Part shown: positions 12,359 through 25,722 of the stretch, one piece after another
Layout of the letters: the number at the start of each line of letters is the position of its first letter
Numbering within the stretch: position 1 is the stretch's first letter
NCBI RefSeq assembly: GCF_003441615.1
Contig: NZ_CP031842.1
Span: 310,001 to 374,000 of the forward strand
Reading direction: 5' to 3'
DNA from: Dechloromonas sp. HYN0024
GTDB lineage: Bacteria > Pseudomonadota > Gammaproteobacteria > Burkholderiales > Rhodocyclaceae
Length of the DNA stretch: 64,000 nucleotides
Made by a program: the position numbers and the translations under genes
The notes under the pieces: generated by a model
Told to the model about the DNA's origin: nothing
What the model saw: the letters and a program-made list of their open reading frames with translations, nothing else
Database searches by the model: none

Positions 12359-15300
12359 ATGAAAGCATTGCTCGATCTATTCAAGCAGGTAACCGCCGAA
12401 GAGGAATTTGACGCGATTACCATTGGTCTCGCCTCGCCCGAAAAGATCCGTTCCTGGTCCTACGGTGAAGTCAAGAAGCCGGAAACCATCAACTACCGTA
12501 CCTTCAAGCCGGAGCGCGATGGTCTGTTCTGCGCCAAGATCTTTGGCCCGATCAAGGACTACGAGTGCCTGTGCGGCAAGTACAAGCGCCTCAAGCATCG
12601 CGGCGTGATCTGCGAGAAGTGCGGCGTTGAAGTGACGCTGGCCAAGGTTCGTCGCGACCGCATGGGTCACATCGAACTGGCCTCGCCGACCGCCCACATC
12701 TGGTTCCTCAAGTCCCTGCCGTCGCGTCTTGGCATGGTCCTCGACATGACCCTGCGTGACATCGAACGCGTGCTGTATTTCGAAGCCTACGTCGTCACCG
12801 ATCCGGGCATGGTCAGCAACCTCCAGCGCGCCCAGTTGCTCACCGAAGAGCAGTATCTGGAAATGATGGAAGAGCACGGCGACGAGTTTGTGGCCTTCAT
12901 GGGCGCCGAAGGCATCCGTGAACTGCTGCGCAACCTCGACCTCAATACTGAAGTCGAATCCCTGCGCGCCGAACTCGAAGTGACCGGCTCGGAAGCCAAA
13001 AACAAGAAGCTGGCCAAGCGTTTGAAGATTCTCGAAGGTTTCCAGAAGTCCGGCATCAAGCCGGACTGGATGATCCTCGAAGTCCTGCCCGTCCTGCCGC
13101 CTGACCTGCGTCCGCTCGTCCCGCTCGACGGTGGCCGTTTCGCCACCTCCGACCTGAACGACCTCTACCGTCGCGTCATCAACCGGAACAACCGTCTCAA
13201 GCGCCTGCTCGAACTGAAGGCGCCGGAAATCATCGTGCGCAACGAAAAGCGCATGCTGCAGGAATCGGTTGACTCGCTGCTCGACAACGGTCGTCGCGGC
13301 AAGGCCATGACCGGCGCCAACAAGCGTCCCCTCAAGTCCCTGGCCGACATGATCAAGGGCAAGGGCGGTCGTTTCCGTCAGAATCTGCTCGGCAAGCGCG
13401 TCGACTACTCGGGCCGTTCGGTCATCGTGGTCGGTCCGCAGCTCAAGCTGCACCAGTGCGGCCTGCCCAAGCTCATGGCGCTCGAACTGTTCAAGCCCTT
13501 CATCTTCCACAAGCTCGAAGTGCTCGGCTACGCCACCACCATCAAGCAAGCCAAGAAGATGGTCGAAGGCCAGGAACCGGTCGTTTGGGACATCCTCGAA
13601 GATGTCATCCGCGAACATCCGGTCATGCTTAACCGCGCGCCGACCCTGCACCGTCTTGGTATTCAGGCGTTTGAACCGACCCTGATCGAAGGCAAGGCCA
13701 TCCAGTTGCACCCCCTCGTTTGCGCGGCCTTCAACGCCGACTTCGACGGTGACCAGATGGCTGTCCACGTCCCGCTCTCGCTCGAAGCGCAGATGGAAGC
13801 CCGCACCCTGATGCTGGCCTCCAACAACGTGCTGTCGCCGGCCAACGGCCAGCCGATCATCGTGCCGTCGCAGGACATCGTGCTGGGTCTGTACTACGCC
13901 ACCCGCGAAAAGATCAACGGCAAGGGCGAGGGCATGTACTTCGCCGACACCAACGAGATCGAACGCGCCATGGCGGCTGGTCAGCTTGACGTGCACTCCC
14001 GGATTTCCGTCCGTCTCAAGCAGTACGAGCCGGCGGCTGCCGATGGCGAGTTCGTTGAAAAGCTGGTCCGTGTCGAAACCACGGCTGGTCGCGCCCTGCT
14101 CTCGAAAATTCTGCCGAAGGGCCTGCCGTTCAAGTCGATCGACCGCGCCCTGAAGAAGAAAGAAATCTCCAAGCTGATTGACGAATCCTTCCGTCGCTGC
14201 GGCCTGAAGGAAACGGTTGTCTTCGCCGACAAGCTGATGCAGAACGGTTACGCCCTGGCTACCCGCGCCGGCATCTCCTTCTGCTCTGACGACATGCGCG
14301 TCCCGGCCAAGAAATACGAGATCATCGCCTCGGCCGAAGCCGAAGTGAAAGAGATCGAAACCCAGTACACCAACGGTCTGGTGACCAACGGCGAACGCTA
14401 TAACAAGGTCGTCGATATCTGGGGCCGTACCGGCGATCAGGTTGCCAAGGTCATGATGGACGAACTCGGCCACGAAGAAACGGTCGATCGTCACGGCAAG
14501 AAGGTCAAGCAGGACTCCTTCAACTCGATCTACATGATGGCCGACTCCGGCGCTCGCGGTTCCGCTGCCCAGATTCGTCAGCTGGCTGGTATGCGCGGCC
14601 TGATGGCCAAGCCGGATGGCTCGATTATCGAGACGCCGATTACCACCAACTTCCGCGAAGGTCTGAACGTTCTCCAGTACTTCATCTCGACGCACGGTGC
14701 CCGTAAGGGTCTGGCCGATACGGCGTTGAAGACGGCGAACTCGGGTTACCTGACGCGTCGTCTGGTCGACGTGACGCAGGATCTGGTCATTACCGAAGAT
14801 GACTGCGGTACCCGCAACGGTTTTGTCGTCAAGGCCCTGGTCGAAGGCGGCGAAGTCATCGAAGCCCTGCGCGAGCGTATTCTCGGTCGCGTCGTGGTCG
14901 ATGATCTGGTCGATCCGGAAACCCAGGAATCGATCATCTTCGCTGGCACCATGCTGGACGAGGATCTGGTCGATCTGATCGACAAGCTGGGTATCGACGA
15001 AGTCAAGGTTCGCACCCCGCTGACCTGTGATACCCGCTACGGCCTGTGCGCCCAGTGTTATGGTCGTGACCTCGGTCGCGGCACCATGGTCAACGCCGGT
15101 GAGGCAGTCGGTGTGATCGCGGCCCAGTCGATTGGTGAGCCGGGTACCCAGCTCACCATGCGGACCTTCCACGTCGGTGGCGCGGCTTCCCGGGCGGCTG
15201 TCGCTGACAAGGTCGAAGGCAAGTCTGCCGGTACCGTGCGCTACACCTCCAATATGCGCTATGTCACCAGCGCCAAGGGCGAGAAGGTCGTTATTTCGCG

Positions 15301-16573
15301 CTCCGGCGAAGTGCTGATCGTTGATGATCATGGTCGCGAGCGTGAACGCCACAAGGTGCCCTACGGCGCCATGCTGTCGGTCGATGAAGGCAAGGCCGTC
15401 AAGGCCGGTACCAAGCTGGCCACCTGGGATCCGCATACCCGTCCGATCATTACCGAATACGCTGGTACCGCTCGCTTCGAGAATGTCGAAGAAGGCGTCA
15501 CCGTTGCCAAGCAGGTCGATGATGTGACAGGCCTCTCCACGCTCGTCGTCATCGACAACAAGCGCGGCGGCAAGGCTGCCGTCAAGGGTCTGCGCCCGGT
15601 CGTCAAGTTGCTTGACGAAAACGGTCAGGAAGTCCGTGTCGCTGGTAGCGACCACACCGTCTCCATCGCCTTCCAGGTTGGCTCGATCATTTCCGTGCTC
15701 GACGGCCAGCAGGTCGGTGTTGGCGATGTGCTGGCCCGTATGCCGCAAGAATCTGCCAAGACGCGCGACATTACCGGCGGTCTGCCGCGGGTTGCCGAGC
15801 TGTTCGAAGCCCGCACTCCGAAGGATGCCTCCGTGCTCGCCGAGTACACCGGCACCATCGGTTTCGGCAAGGATACGAAGGGCAAGCAGCGTCTGATCAT
15901 TACCGATCTCGACGGCACCGCTCACGAGTACCTGATTCCCAAGGACAAGCATGTTCTGGTGCACGATGGCCAGGTCGTCAACAAGGGCGAGAAGATCGTC
16001 GAAGGCGAACCGGATCCGCACGATATCCTGCGTCTGCAGGGCGTCGAGGCGCTGGCCCGCTACATCACTGACGAAGTTCAGGACGTTTATCGTCTGCAGG
16101 GCGTCAAGATCAACGACAAGCACATTGAAGTGATCGTCCGTCAGATGCTGCGTCGCGTCGCCATTACCGAACCGGGTGATACGAAGTTCATCAAGTCCGA
16201 ACAGGTCGAACGTGCCGAATTGCTGGCCGAAAATGACCGGGCGATTGCCGATGGCAAGATTCCGGCCAATTTCGACCACATGCTGCTCGGTATCACCAAG
16301 GCTTCGTTGTCCACCGATTCGTTCATCTCGGCCGCTTCCTTCCAGGAAACGACGCGGGTTCTCACCGAGGCTGCCATCATGGGCAAGCGCGACGAACTGC
16401 GTGGTCTCAAGGAAAACGTCATTGTCGGCCGTCTCATCCCGGCCGGTACCGGCTTGGCTTATCACCGCAGCCGCAAGGCCCAGGTGGCGAGCGAAGAACT
16501 CGCGGCAGCCGCTGTTCCGGTAGCCGAAGCTGTGGTAGAAAACGCAACGCAAGGCAGCGAGCTGGACCAGTAA
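12359..16573 (+). CDS. rpoC: RNA polymerase subunit beta'
   Basis: The beta' subunit holds the catalytic Mg2+ site. It has 1404 residues. An N-terminal zinc-binding region with [19 protein letters not shown] lies near residue 70-90. The catalytic NADFDGDQ lies near 459-466. The second zinc cluster includes the cysteines of [11 protein letters not shown] (about 894-904), and the trigger-loop region follows. It begins 21 nt after rpoB with a GGGAG site. A GC-rich hairpin follows the stop and also carries the -35 element of the next operon. Confidence 0.99.
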   Translation: MKALLDLFKQVTAEEEFDAITIGLASPEKIRSWSYGEVKKPETINYRTFKPERDGLFCAKIFGPIKDYECLCGKYKRLKHRGVICEKCGVEVTLAKVRRDRMGHIELASPTAHIWFLKSLPSRLGMVLDMTLRDIERVLYFEAYVVTDPGMVSNLQRAQLLTEEQYLEMMEEHGDEFVAFMGAEGIRELLRNLDLNTEVESLRAELEVTGSEAKNKKLAKRLKILEGFQKSGIKPDWMILEVLPVLPPDLRPLVPLDGGRFATSDLNDLYRRVINRNNRLKRLLELKAPEIIVRNEKRMLQESVDSLLDNGRRGKAMTGANKRPLKSLADMIKGKGGRFRQNLLGKRVDYSGRSVIVVGPQLKLHQCGLPKLMALELFKPFIFHKLEVLGYATTIKQAKKMVEGQEPVVWDILEDVIREHPVMLNRAPTLHRLGIQAFEPTLIEGKAIQLHPLVCAAFNADFDGDQMAVHVPLSLEAQMEARTLMLASNNVLSPANGQPIIVPSQDIVLGLYYATREKINGKGEGMYFADTNEIERAMAAGQLDVHSRISVRLKQYEPAAADGEFVEKLVRVETTAGRALLSKILPKGLPFKSIDRALKKKEISKLIDESFRRCGLKETVVFADKLMQNGYALATRAGISFCSDDMRVPAKKYEIIASAEAEVKEIETQYTNGLVTNGERYNKVVDIWGRTGDQVAKVMMDELGHEETVDRHGKKVKQDSFNSIYMMADSGARGSAAQIRQLAGMRGLMAKPDGSIIETPITTNFREGLNVLQYFISTHGARKGLADTALKTANSGYLTRRLVDVTQDLVITEDDCGTRNGFVVKALVEGGEVIEALRERILGRVVVDDLVDPETQESIIFAGTMLDEDLVDLIDKLGIDEVKVRTPLTCDTRYGLCAQCYGRDLGRGTMVNAGEAVGVIAAQSIGEPGTQLTMRTFHVGGAASRAAVADKVEGKSAGTVRYTSNMRYVTSAKGEKVVISRSGEVLIVDDHGRERERHKVPYGAMLSVDEGKAVKAGTKLATWDPHTRPIITEYAGTARFENVEEGVTVAKQVDDVTGLSTLVVIDNKRGGKAAVKGLRPVVKLLDENGQEVRVAGSDHTVSIAFQVGSIISVLDGQQVGVGDVLARMPQESAKTRDITGGLPRVAELFEARTPKDASVLAEYTGTIGFGKDTKGKQRLIITDLDGTAHEYLIPKDKHVLVHDGQVVNKGEKIVEGEPDPHDILRLQGVEALARYITDEVQDVYRLQGVKINDKHIEVIVRQMLRRVAITEPGDTKFIKSEQVERAELLAENDRAIADGKIPANFDHMLLGITKASLSTDSFISAASFQETTRVLTEAAIMGKRDELRGLKENVIVGRLIPAGTGLAYHRSRKAQVASEELAAAAVPVAEAVVENATQGSELDQ

Positions 16574-16585
16574 GTCTGTTGGAAG

Positions 16586-16610
16586 CCCCCTTGTCTCGTT
16601 GACAAGGGGG
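16586..16610 (+). terminator. hairpin after rpoC
   Basis: A perfect 10-bp stem (CCCCCTTGTC at 16586-16595, GACAAGGGGG at 16601-16610) has the loop TCGTT. The following bases (TTGATCGG) are not a T-run, so termination is probably partial or the hairpin only protects the rpoC 3' end. Its 3' arm overlaps the next promoter. Confidence 0.65.
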
Positions 16611-16627
16611 TTGATCGGCCATAGAAT
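16599..16627 (+). promoter_or_regulatory. predicted promoter of the str operon (rpsL-rpsG-fusA-tuf)
   Basis: A perfect TTGACA at 16599-16604, a 17-nt spacer and TAGAAT at 16622-16627 predict a start near 16634, about 98 nt before rpsL. The -35 lies in the loop and 3' arm of the rpoC hairpin. Confidence 0.75.
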
Positions 16628-16731
16628 TTATGGTCTTTGTCGGCGGAGGCTAATCATTGTCTCTGCTTTGGATAACAAAATAGCCGTCGTGTACCAGTAT
16701 TGCTGTGCCCGGCCGTTGAAGGAAGTTTGAT

Positions 16732-17109
16732 ATGCCGACCATTAACCAGCTCGTGCGCAAGCCGCGCGTAGCCGAAAAGGCCAAGAGCAAGGTTCCTGCT
16801 CTGGAAAAGTGCCCGCAGAAGCGTGGCGTCTGTACCCGTGTTTACACCACCACCCCGAAAAAGCCGAACTCCGCTCTCCGTAAGGTTTGCAAGGTTCGTC
16901 TGACGAATGGCTTCGAAGTCATTTCGTACATCGGCGGTGAAGGTCACAACCTGCAGGAACACTCTGTGGTCCTGATCCGTGGTGGTCGTGTCAAGGACTT
17001 GCCGGGTGTGCGTTACCACACCGTGCGCGGCTCCCTCGATACGCAGGGTGTCAAGGATCGTAAGCAGTCCCGTTCCAAATACGGGGCCAAGCGTCCGAAG
17101 GCTGCTTAA
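16732..17109 (+). CDS. rpsL: 30S ribosomal protein S12
   Basis: S12 lies at the decoding centre and affects accuracy. It has 125 residues, including [15 protein letters not shown] and [17 protein letters not shown]. The lysines at the classic streptomycin-resistance positions are the sensitive-type residues. GAAGGAAG precedes the ATG. It is the first gene of the str operon, behind its own predicted promoter. Confidence 0.98.
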   Translation: MPTINQLVRKPRVAEKAKSKVPALEKCPQKRGVCTRVYTTTPKKPNSALRKVCKVRLTNGFEVISYIGGEGHNLQEHSVVLIRGGRVKDLPGVRYHTVRGSLDTQGVKDRKQSRSKYGAKRPKAA

Positions 17110-17159
17110 TTCAATTAGTGGCTTAAGTAAGTGGCCGTCCCCTTGGGCGGTCGGGAGAG

Positions 17160-17190
17160 GCCGGGAGGGTAAAACCCTAGCCCGGCTTTT
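17160..17190 (+). promoter_or_regulatory. rpsL-rpsG intercistronic hairpin
   Basis: GCCGGG-GGG pairs with CCC-CCCGGC and is followed by TTTT, within a 110-nt gap. It may act as a partial terminator or as the site where S7 represses its own translation, as known for this gap in E. coli. Neither role is proven by the sequence. Confidence 0.5.
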
Positions 17191-17219
17191 CAACTGAATC
17201 GTGTTTAATAGAGGTCAAT

Positions 17220-17690
17220 ATGCCCCGTCGTCGTGAAGTACCCAAGCGTGACATTCTCCCGGATCCGAAGTTCGGCAATGTCGATGTCTCCAAGTTTGTA
17301 AACGCCATCATGCAAAGCGGCAAGAAGTCTGTTGCCGAGCGTATCGTCTATGGCGCTTTCGATATCATCACCACCAAGTCCGGCAAGGACCCGCTCGAAG
17401 TGTTCGCCTCCGCTATGGCCAACGTTCGTCCGATGGTCGAAGTGAAGTCGCGCCGCGTTGGCGGTGCCAACTACCAGGTCCCGGTCGAAGTTCGTCCGGC
17501 TCGCCGCGCCGCGCTCGCCATGCGCTGGCTGCGTGAGTCTGCCCGCAAGCGCTCCGAGAAGTCCATGGGCCAGCGTCTGGCTGCCGAAATGCTTGAAGCC
17601 GCTGAAAACCGCGGTGGTGCCGTCAAGAAGCGCGACGAAGTGCATCGTATGGCTGATGCCAACAAGGCATTTGCTCACTTCCGCTTCTAA
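17220..17690 (+). CDS. rpsG: 30S ribosomal protein S7
   Basis: S7 nucleates assembly of the 30S head and touches the mRNA exit channel. It has 156 residues, starts with the conserved [20 protein letters not shown], and contains the basic helix region with [26 protein letters not shown] precedes the ATG. fusA starts 18 nt downstream. Confidence 0.98.
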   Translation: MPRRREVPKRDILPDPKFGNVDVSKFVNAIMQSGKKSVAERIVYGAFDIITTKSGKDPLEVFASAMANVRPMVEVKSRRVGGANYQVPVEVRPARRAALAMRWLRESARKRSEKSMGQRLAAEMLEAAENRGGAVKKRDEVHRMADANKAFAHFRF

Positions 17691-17708
17691 TTTTCAAAGG
17701 GCTCTAAC

Positions 17709-19802
<2,094 letters not shown>

Positions 19803-19819
19803 TTGCTGGAGAACAGATA

Positions 19820-21010
19820 ATGGCAAAAGAGAAATTTGAACGTACCAAGCCGCACGTAAACGTTGGCACGATTGGTCACGTTGACCATGGCAAGACGACG
19901 CTGACGGCGGCGATCACGACGGTTCTGTCCGCCAAGTTTGGTGGTTCGGCCAAGAAGTATGACGAAATCGACGCAGCGCCGGAAGAAAAGGCCCGCGGTA
20001 TTACGATCAATACCGCCCACGTTGAATACGAAACCGCGAATCGTCACTACGCTCACGTTGACTGCCCGGGTCACGCTGACTACGTCAAGAACATGATTAC
20101 CGGTGCTGCCCAGATGGACGGCGCGATTCTGGTTTGTTCGGCTGCTGACGGCCCGATGCCGCAGACCCGCGAACACATTCTGCTGGCCCGTCAGGTTGGT
20201 GTGCCGTACGTTCTGGTGTTCATGAACAAGTGCGACATGGTTGACGATGCTGAGCTGCTTGAGCTGGTCGAAATGGAACTGCGCGAGCTGCTGTCCAAGT
20301 ACGACTTCCCGGGCGACGACACCCCGATCATTCACGGTTCGGCCCTCAAGGCCCTCGAAGGCGACCAGTCTGAAATCGGCGAGCCGTCGATCTTCCGTCT
20401 GGCTGATGCCCTGGACTCCTACATTCCGACCCCGGAACGTGCGATTGACCAGCCGTTCCTGATGCCGGTTGAAGACGTCTTCTCGATCTCGGGTCGCGGC
20501 ACTGTGGTGACCGGCCGTATCGAGCGTGGTGTTGTGAAGGTTGGCGAAGAAATCGAAATCGTTGGTATCCGCCCGACCGTCAAGACCACCTGTACCGGTG
20601 TTGAAATGTTCCGCAAGCTGCTCGATCAGGGTCAGGCTGGCGACAACGTTGGCGCGCTGCTGCGTGGTACCAAGCGTGAAGACGTCGAGCGTGGTCAGGT
20701 TCTGTGCAAGCCGGGTTCGGTCAAGCCGCACACCCACTTCACGTCGGAAGTGTACATCCTGTCGAAGGATGAAGGCGGCCGTCACACCCCGTTCTTCAAT
20801 GGTTACCGTCCGCAGTTCTACTTCCGTACGACCGACGTGACCGGCTCCATCGATCTGCCGGAAGGCGTCGAGATGGTTATGCCTGGCGACAACATCGCCA
20901 TGACCATCAAGCTGATCGCTCCGATCGCCATGGAAGAAGGTCTGCGTTTCGCCATCCGTGAAGGCGGTCGTACCGTCGGCGCCGGTGTCGTTGCCAAGAT
21001 CATCGAGTAA
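19820..21010 (+). CDS. tuf: elongation factor Tu, copy 2
   Basis: Identical in its 396 residues to copy 1 at 3242-4432, with the same [13 protein letters not shown] and NKCD motifs. Its codons 2-7 differ silently from copy 1, and sequence identity begins at codon 8 and ends right after the stop. In the str operon after fusA it corresponds to E. coli tufA. CTGGAG precedes the ATG. Having two copies meets the high demand for EF-Tu. Confidence 0.99.
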   Translation: MAKEKFERTKPHVNVGTIGHVDHGKTTLTAAITTVLSAKFGGSAKKYDEIDAAPEEKARGITINTAHVEYETANRHYAHVDCPGHADYVKNMITGAAQMDGAILVCSAADGPMPQTREHILLARQVGVPYVLVFMNKCDMVDDAELLELVEMELRELLSKYDFPGDDTPIIHGSALKALEGDQSEIGEPSIFRLADALDSYIPTPERAIDQPFLMPVEDVFSISGRGTVVTGRIERGVVKVGEEIEIVGIRPTVKTTCTGVEMFRKLLDQGQAGDNVGALLRGTKREDVERGQVLCKPGSVKPHTHFTSEVYILSKDEGGRHTPFFNGYRPQFYFRTTDVTGSIDLPEGVEMVMPGDNIAMTIKLIAPIAMEEGLRFAIREGGRTVGAGVVAKIIE

Positions 21011-21029
21011 TTCGTTCTTTTAAAAATTC

Positions 21030-21051
21030 GGGGTGAGGTTCGCTTCACCCC
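21030..21051 (+). promoter_or_regulatory. hairpin between tuf copy 2 and rpsJ
   Basis: GGGGTGA (21030-21036) pairs with TCACCCC (21045-21051). There is no T-run, so full termination is unlikely. The whole gap to rpsJ is only 62 nt and shows no promoter, so rpsJ is probably read from the str transcript. Confidence 0.4.
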
Positions 21052-21072
21052 ATCGCTCTTTGGAAGCCAAAA

Positions 21073-21384
21073 ATGCAAAGCCAGAAAATCCGTATCCGTC
21101 TCAAGGCCTTCGACTATCGCCTGATCGATCAATCCGCTCAGGAAATTGTTGAAACCGCCAAGCGTACCGGTGCAGTTGTCCGCGGTCCTGTGCCGCTGCC
21201 GACCCGCAAACAGCGTTTTGACATCCTGCGTTCGCCGCACGTCAACAAGGCTTCCCGTGATCAGCTGGAAATTCGTACCCATCTGCGTTTGATGGATATC
21301 GTTGATCCGACTGACAAGACCGTTGATGCGCTGATGAAGCTGGATCTGCCGGCTGGCGTGGACGTCGAAATCAAGTTGCAGTAA
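21073..21384 (+). CDS. rpsJ: 30S ribosomal protein S10
   Basis: S10 is part of the 30S head and, as NusE, links NusG and antitermination complexes to the ribosome. It has 103 residues, including [20 protein letters not shown] and the conserved [20 protein letters not shown]. It is the first gene of the classic S10 order, but here it is separated from rplC by a 109-nt gap that contains a likely promoter. Confidence 0.98.
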   Translation: MQSQKIRIRLKAFDYRLIDQSAQEIVETAKRTGAVVRGPVPLPTRKQRFDILRSPHVNKASRDQLEIRTHLRLMDIVDPTDKTVDALMKLDLPAGVDVEIKLQ

Positions 21385-21408
21385 TAAGGGTTAGCGGATA
21401 TAATCCGC
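21376..21408 (+). promoter_or_regulatory. predicted internal promoter and palindrome between rpsJ and rplC
   Basis: TTGCAG at 21376-21381, a 17-nt spacer and a perfect TATAAT at 21399-21404 form a candidate promoter. The -10 sits in the perfect inverted repeat GCGGAT-ATA-ATCCGC (21394-21408). The remaining leader up to rplC is about 85 nt and GC-rich. Confidence 0.55.
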
Positions 21409-21493
21409 GCCTTTCGGGGGTGGCCGGCGACGGCTGCCCATTTGTTGTTTTACATCGACCGGCCAATCGCAGCCGGCGATGAGGAGAATAACC

Positions 21494-22132
21494 ATGAGTC
21501 TAGGCCTTGTTGGTCGCAAGGTTGGCATGACTCGCATTTTTGCCGAGGATGGCGCGTCCATTCCGGTAACTGTGCTTGACGTGTCTAACAACCGAGTGAC
21601 CCAAGTAAAAACGCCGGAGATCGATGGCTACTCAGCCATTCAGGTCGCATTCGGCAAGCGCCGTGCCTCTCGTGTTTCGAAGCCCCTCGCTGGCCATCTG
21701 GCCAAGGCGGGTGTCGAAGCCGGGCATGTGCTCAAGGAATTCCTGATCGGTGCTGATCAGCTCGCCACTTTCAAGGCGGGCGACCAGGTTGCCGTCACCA
21801 TTTTTGCCGAAGGGCAAAAGGTTGACGTGACCGGTAGCTCCATCGGTAAGGGTTTCCAGGGTGGTATCAAACGCCACAATTTCAGTTCAAACCGTGCAAC
21901 CCATGGTAACTCGCTGTCGCATAACGCGCCGGGCTCCATCGGTATGGCGCAGGATCCGGGTCGTGTTTTCCCGGGTAAGCGCATGGCCGGTCACATGGGT
22001 GACGTTCAGTCGACCATGCAGGGACTGACGATTGTTCGCGTTGATGCTGACCGCCAGCTGCTGCTGGTCAAGGGTGCCGTTCCTGGCGCCAAGGGTTCTG
22101 ACGTCGTCGTACGTCCGGCAGTCAAGGGCTAA
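21494..22132 (+). CDS. rplC: 50S ribosomal protein L3
   Basis: L3 is an early assembly protein near the peptidyl transferase centre. It has 212 residues when started at ATG 21494. The upstream in-frame ATG at 21479 would add five residues of no known homology and overlaps the GAGGAG ribosome site, so it is rejected. The sequence begins [14 protein letters not shown] and carries the loop with [23 protein letters not shown], which includes the glutamine that PrmB methylates in E. coli. Confidence 0.97.
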   Translation: MSLGLVGRKVGMTRIFAEDGASIPVTVLDVSNNRVTQVKTPEIDGYSAIQVAFGKRRASRVSKPLAGHLAKAGVEAGHVLKEFLIGADQLATFKAGDQVAVTIFAEGQKVDVTGSSIGKGFQGGIKRHNFSSNRATHGNSLSHNAPGSIGMAQDPGRVFPGKRMAGHMGDVQSTMQGLTIVRVDADRQLLLVKGAVPGAKGSDVVVRPAVKG

Positions 22133-22141
22133 GGGGGCGAC

Positions 22142-22765
22142 ATGGAACTCAAGGTAATTAACGAACAAGGCCAGGAGTCTGCCAAGCTGCAGGCTTCCGA
22201 CGTGCTGTTCGGTCGCGATTTCAACGAAGCGCTGGTTCATCAGATCGTCGTCGCCTATCAGGCCAACGCACGCTCCGGTGACCGTCAGCAGAAGGATCGC
22301 TCCGAAGTCCGTCACACCACCACCAAGCCGTGGCGCCAAAAGGGTACGGGTCGTGCCCGTGCTGGTAGCAATGGCAGCCCGCTGTGGCGTGGGGGCGGTC
22401 GTATTTTCCCGAATTCTCCGGAAGAGAATTTCAGCCAGAAGGTCAACAAGAAGATGTTCCGCGCCGGCATGGCTGCGATTCTCTCCGAGTTGGCCCGCCA
22501 GGACCGCCTCGTCGTCATCGACGATCTGTCCGTCGATGCGCCGAAGACCAAGCTTTTCACGCAAAAGCTGAAGGATCTGGGTCTCGAAGGCAATCTTCTG
22601 GTCATCACCGACGCGCTGAGTGAAAATCTTTATCTCTCGTCGCGCAACCTGCCCAACGTTCTGGTGCTGGAAGCTCAGGAAGCCGATCCGGTTTCCCTAG
22701 TTCGCTTCGCCAAGGTCCTCGTGACCAAGAACGCCGTGGCCAAGTTCGAGGAGATGTGGGGATGA
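22142..22765 (+). CDS. rplD: 50S ribosomal protein L4
   Basis: L4 lines the nascent-peptide tunnel. It has 207 residues. The extended loop contains [17 protein letters not shown], near where macrolide-resistance changes occur in other species, and it looks wild type. In E. coli L4 also represses the S10 operon, but no S10-type leader was seen here. The stop overlaps the rplW start (ATGA). Confidence 0.98.
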   Translation: MELKVINEQGQESAKLQASDVLFGRDFNEALVHQIVVAYQANARSGDRQQKDRSEVRHTTTKPWRQKGTGRARAGSNGSPLWRGGGRIFPNSPEENFSQKVNKKMFRAGMAAILSELARQDRLVVIDDLSVDAPKTKLFTQKLKDLGLEGNLLVITDALSENLYLSSRNLPNVLVLEAQEADPVSLVRFAKVLVTKNAVAKFEEMWG

Positions 22766-23064
22766 ATCAAGAGCGTCTGATGCAGGTGCTGCTCGCACCG
22801 CAAATCTCCGAGAAGGCTACCTACGTTGCTGACAAGCACAATCAGGTAATCTTCCGCGTTGCTTCCGATGCCACCAAGCCGGAAATCAAGGCTGCCGTTG
22901 AACTCCTGTTCAAGGTTGAAGTGGGCGCTGTTCAAGTCGCCAACGTCAAGGGCAAGGTCAAGCGTTTCAAGGGTGCGGTTGGTCGTCGCAAGGGCTGGAA
23001 GAAAGCCTATGTGAGCCTCAAGCCGGGCCAGGAACTCAACTTTGTTGAAGGGGGGAATGCTTAA
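22762..23064 (+). CDS. rplW: 50S ribosomal protein L23
   Basis: L23 sits at the tunnel exit and docks trigger factor and SRP. It has 100 residues when started at ATG 22762, which overlaps the rplD stop as ATGA. An in-frame GTG six bases earlier is less likely. It begins [20 protein letters not shown]. The stop overlaps the rplB start by one base (TAATG). Confidence 0.96.
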   Translation: MNQERLMQVLLAPQISEKATYVADKHNQVIFRVASDATKPEIKAAVELLFKVEVGAVQVANVKGKVKRFKGAVGRRKGWKKAYVSLKPGQELNFVEGGNA

Positions 23065-23891
23065 TGGCCCTCGTTAAAGTCAAGCCGACTTCCCCGGGGC
23101 GTCGTGCCGTTGTTCAGGTGGTTAACCCCAATCTGCACAAAGGCAAGCCGTTTGCCGCCCTGGTAGAAGCCAAGTCCGGTAATGCCGGTCGTAACAACAA
23201 TGGCCGTATCACCGTTCGCCATCAAGGCGGCGGTCACAAGCAGGCTTATCGCGTTATCGATTTCAAGCGCAACAAGGACGGGATTCCGGCCAAGGTTGAG
23301 CGCCTGGAATACGATCCGAACCGTACTGCCAATATCGCCCTGTTGTGCTACGCCGACGGCGAGCGCCGCTACATCATTGCCAACAAGGGCATGGTAGTTG
23401 GTCAGCCGATCATGAGTGGTTCGGAAGCGCCGATCAAGTCGGGTAACGCTCTGCCGATCCGCAATATTCCGGTTGGTACGACCATCTGCTGCGTCGAGAT
23501 GATGCCTGGCAAGGGTGCGCAGATTGCGCGTTCGGCCGGTACTTCCGTCCAGCTGCTGGCTCGCGAAGGTTCCTATGCCCAGATCCGCCTCCGCTCCGGC
23601 GAAGTGCGTCGCGTGCATGTCGAATGTCGCGCCACCATCGGTGAAGTTGGCAACGAAGAGCACAATCTGCGCAAGTACGGCAAGGCCGGTGCTATGCGTT
23701 GGCGTGGTATTCGCCCGACCGTTCGTGGTACTGCCATGAACCCGGTTGATCACCCCCACGGTGGTGGTGAAGGTCGTACCGGCGAAGGTCGCGTGCCAGT
23801 CAATCCGTGGGGTCAGCCCACTAAGGGTTACCGCACCCGCAGCAACAAGCGCACGAACAGCATGATCGTTCAGCGCCGTCACAAGCGTTAA
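23064..23891 (+). CDS. rplB: 50S ribosomal protein L2
   Basis: L2 is needed for subunit association and peptidyl transfer. It has 275 residues, with the RNA-binding core and the conserved C-terminal histidine in [24 protein letters not shown] precedes the start inside rplW. The one-base overlap with rplW implies coupling. Confidence 0.98.
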   Translation: MALVKVKPTSPGRRAVVQVVNPNLHKGKPFAALVEAKSGNAGRNNNGRITVRHQGGGHKQAYRVIDFKRNKDGIPAKVERLEYDPNRTANIALLCYADGERRYIIANKGMVVGQPIMSGSEAPIKSGNALPIRNIPVGTTICCVEMMPGKGAQIARSAGTSVQLLAREGSYAQIRLRSGEVRRVHVECRATIGEVGNEEHNLRKYGKAGAMRWRGIRPTVRGTAMNPVDHPHGGGEGRTGEGRVPVNPWGQPTKGYRTRSNKRTNSMIVQRRHKR

Positions 23892-23901
23892 GGGGTAGGA
23901 A

Positions 23902-24177
23902 ATGGGACGTTCTCTCAAAAAGGGCCCGTTTGTTGATGCGCATCTGATCGACAAGGTCGAAGCAGTCCGCGCCACCAGCGACAAGCGCCCGATCAAGACA
24001 TGGTCGCGTCGTTCGACGATCCTCCCCGAGTTCATCGGCCTGACGATTGCGGTGCACAACGGCAAGCAACATATTCCGGTGTTCGTTACCGAAAATATGG
24101 TCGGTCACAAGCTCGGCGAGTTCTCGCTGACCCGTACGTTCAAGGGTCACACCGCCGGCAAGAAGGCCAAGAAGTAA
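23902..24177 (+). CDS. rpsS: 30S ribosomal protein S19
   Basis: S19 lies in the 30S head and contacts S13 and the P-site tRNA. It has 91 residues, starting [19 protein letters not shown] and containing [20 protein letters not shown]. It is 10 nt after rplB with GGGGTAGG as ribosome site. Confidence 0.98.
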   Translation: MGRSLKKGPFVDAHLIDKVEAVRATSDKRPIKTWSRRSTILPEFIGLTIAVHNGKQHIPVFVTENMVGHKLGEFSLTRTFKGHTAGKKAKK

Positions 24178-24186
24178 GGAGCTGAC

Positions 24187-24516
24187 ATGGAAACTCGTGC
24201 AAATTTGCGAGGCGTACGCCTCTCTGCGCAAAAGGGCCGCTTGGTTGCGGACCTCGTGCGCGGCAAGCCGGTTGGCCAGGCTCTGAACATCCTGGCTTTC
24301 TGCCCCAAAAAGGGCGCCGGTATCGTCAAGAAAGTGCTGGAGTCGGCAATTGCCAACGCCGAGCACAACGATGGTGCTGATATCGACGAACTGACGGTGA
24401 AAACCATCTACGTTGAAAAAGGCATGGTGCTCAAGCGTTTCACCGCGCGCGCCAAGGGTCGTGGCAATCGGATCATCAAGCCGACCTGCCATATCTATCT
24501 GACCGTTGGTAACTAA
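24187..24516 (+). CDS. rplV: 50S ribosomal protein L22
   Basis: L22 lines the peptide tunnel with its beta-hairpin, which contains the conserved [18 protein letters not shown] segment. It has 109 residues and begins [20 protein letters not shown]. No deletion of the macrolide-related hairpin is visible. It sits 9 nt after rpsS. Confidence 0.98.
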   Translation: METRANLRGVRLSAQKGRLVADLVRGKPVGQALNILAFCPKKGAGIVKKVLESAIANAEHNDGADIDELTVKTIYVEKGMVLKRFTARAKGRGNRIIKPTCHIYLTVGN

Positions 24517-24525
24517 GGAAGAGCC

Positions 24526-25305
24526 ATGGGACAGAAAATTCATCCGACTGGCTTCCGCCTGGCAGTCACCAAGAACTGGGGTTCGCGCTGGTACGCCAAC
24601 AGCAAGGACTTCCCGGGGATGCTCAACGAAGACATCAAGGTTCGTGAGTATCTCAAGCGCAAGCTGGCGCACGCCTCTGTGGGTCGTGTGCTGATCGAGC
24701 GTCCGGCCAAGAATGCCCGCGTCACCATCTATTCGGCTCGTCCGGGTGTGGTGATCGGCAAGAAGGGCGAAGACATCGAGCAGCTGCGTACGGATCTTCA
24801 GCGCATCATGGGCGTTCCCGTCCATGTGTCGATCGAAGAAATCCGCAAGCCGGAAATCGATGCTCAACTGATCGCCGATTCGATTGCTCAGCAACTCGAA
24901 AAGCGCATCATGTTCCGTCGTGCCATGAAGCGCGCCATGCAAAATGCCATGCGCCTCGGTGCCCAGGGCATCAAGGTGATGAGCGCCGGCCGTCTGAACG
25001 GTGCTGAAATTGCCCGTAGCGAATGGTATCGTGAAGGTCGTGTGCCGCTGCACACCCTGCGCGCCGACATTGACTACGCAACCTCTGAAGCGCTGACCAC
25101 CTACGGCATCATTGGTATCAAGGTCTGGGTTTACAAGGGCGACATGCTGGATCGTAACGAGCAGCCGGAAGTTGTCGAGCCGGTGGCCGATGATCGTCGT
25201 CCGCGTCGTGCACCGGGCAAGCCGGAAGGCGACAAGCCGCGTACCCGTACCGTCAAGAAGGCTGATGGTGCTGGTGCGCCGGGCGCAAGAAAGGCAGGTG
25301 CTTAA
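24526..25305 (+). CDS. rpsC: 30S ribosomal protein S3
   Basis: S3 forms part of the mRNA entry site and has helicase activity with S4 and S5. It has 259 residues, with a KH domain ([14 protein letters not shown] near 74-87) and a C-terminal domain. A basic Pro/Lys/Arg/Ala-rich tail of about 30 residues extends beyond the E. coli length, a common form in betaproteobacteria. rplP begins one base after its stop. Confidence 0.98.
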   Translation: MGQKIHPTGFRLAVTKNWGSRWYANSKDFPGMLNEDIKVREYLKRKLAHASVGRVLIERPAKNARVTIYSARPGVVIGKKGEDIEQLRTDLQRIMGVPVHVSIEEIRKPEIDAQLIADSIAQQLEKRIMFRRAMKRAMQNAMRLGAQGIKVMSAGRLNGAEIARSEWYREGRVPLHTLRADIDYATSEALTTYGIIGIKVWVYKGDMLDRNEQPEVVEPVADDRRPRRAPGKPEGDKPRTRTVKKADGAGAPGARKAGA

Positions 25306-25306
25306 C

Positions 25307-25720
25307 ATGCTGCAACCAAATCGCCGCAAGTTCCGCAAGGAACACAAGGGGCGCAACGAAGGTCTGGCTACCCGTGGCACCAAGGTGTCGTTCGGTGAGT
25401 GGGGCCTCAAGGCAACCGGTCGTGGCCGCCTGACGGCTCGCCAGATCGAAGCTGCCCGTCGTGCCATGACCCGTCACATCAAGCGTGGCGGTCGCATCTG
25501 GATCCGTATCTTCCCGGACAAGCCGATTTCCAAGAAGCCGGCCGAAGTTCGTATGGGTAACGGTAAGGGTAACCCGGAGTACTGGGTTGCTGAAATCCAG
25601 CCGGGCAAAGTGCTCTATGAGATGGATGGTGTCAATGAAGCCCTGGCCCGCGAAGCATTTGCTCTCGCTGCTGCCAAGTTGCCGATTGCCACCACCTTCG
25701 TGACTCGTCATCTGGGGTAA
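25307..25720 (+). CDS. rplP: 50S ribosomal protein L16
   Basis: L16 helps place tRNA in the A and P sites. It has 137 residues from ATG 25307, chosen because the protein then begins [19 protein letters not shown] like the family. The same frame is open about 65 codons further upstream, but that extension lies inside rpsC and is not coding. Only one base separates it from the rpsC stop. Confidence 0.97.
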   Translation: MLQPNRRKFRKEHKGRNEGLATRGTKVSFGEWGLKATGRGRLTARQIEAARRAMTRHIKRGGRIWIRIFPDKPISKKPAEVRMGNGKGNPEYWVAEIQPGKVLYEMDGVNEALAREAFALAAAKLPIATTFVTRHLG

Positions 25721-25722
25721 TC

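Noticed and set aside
12377..16552. A 1391-codon open frame antisense to rpoC
   Set aside because: It mirrors the strongly biased third positions of rpoC and shows no protein family motif. The sense strand is certainly rpoC.
21479..21493. Earlier ATG for rplC
   Set aside because: The extra residues come from the ribosome-site sequence itself and are not in L3.
25112..25306. Upstream extension of rplP
   Set aside because: Overlaps rpsC and has no L16 similarity; the true start is 25307.
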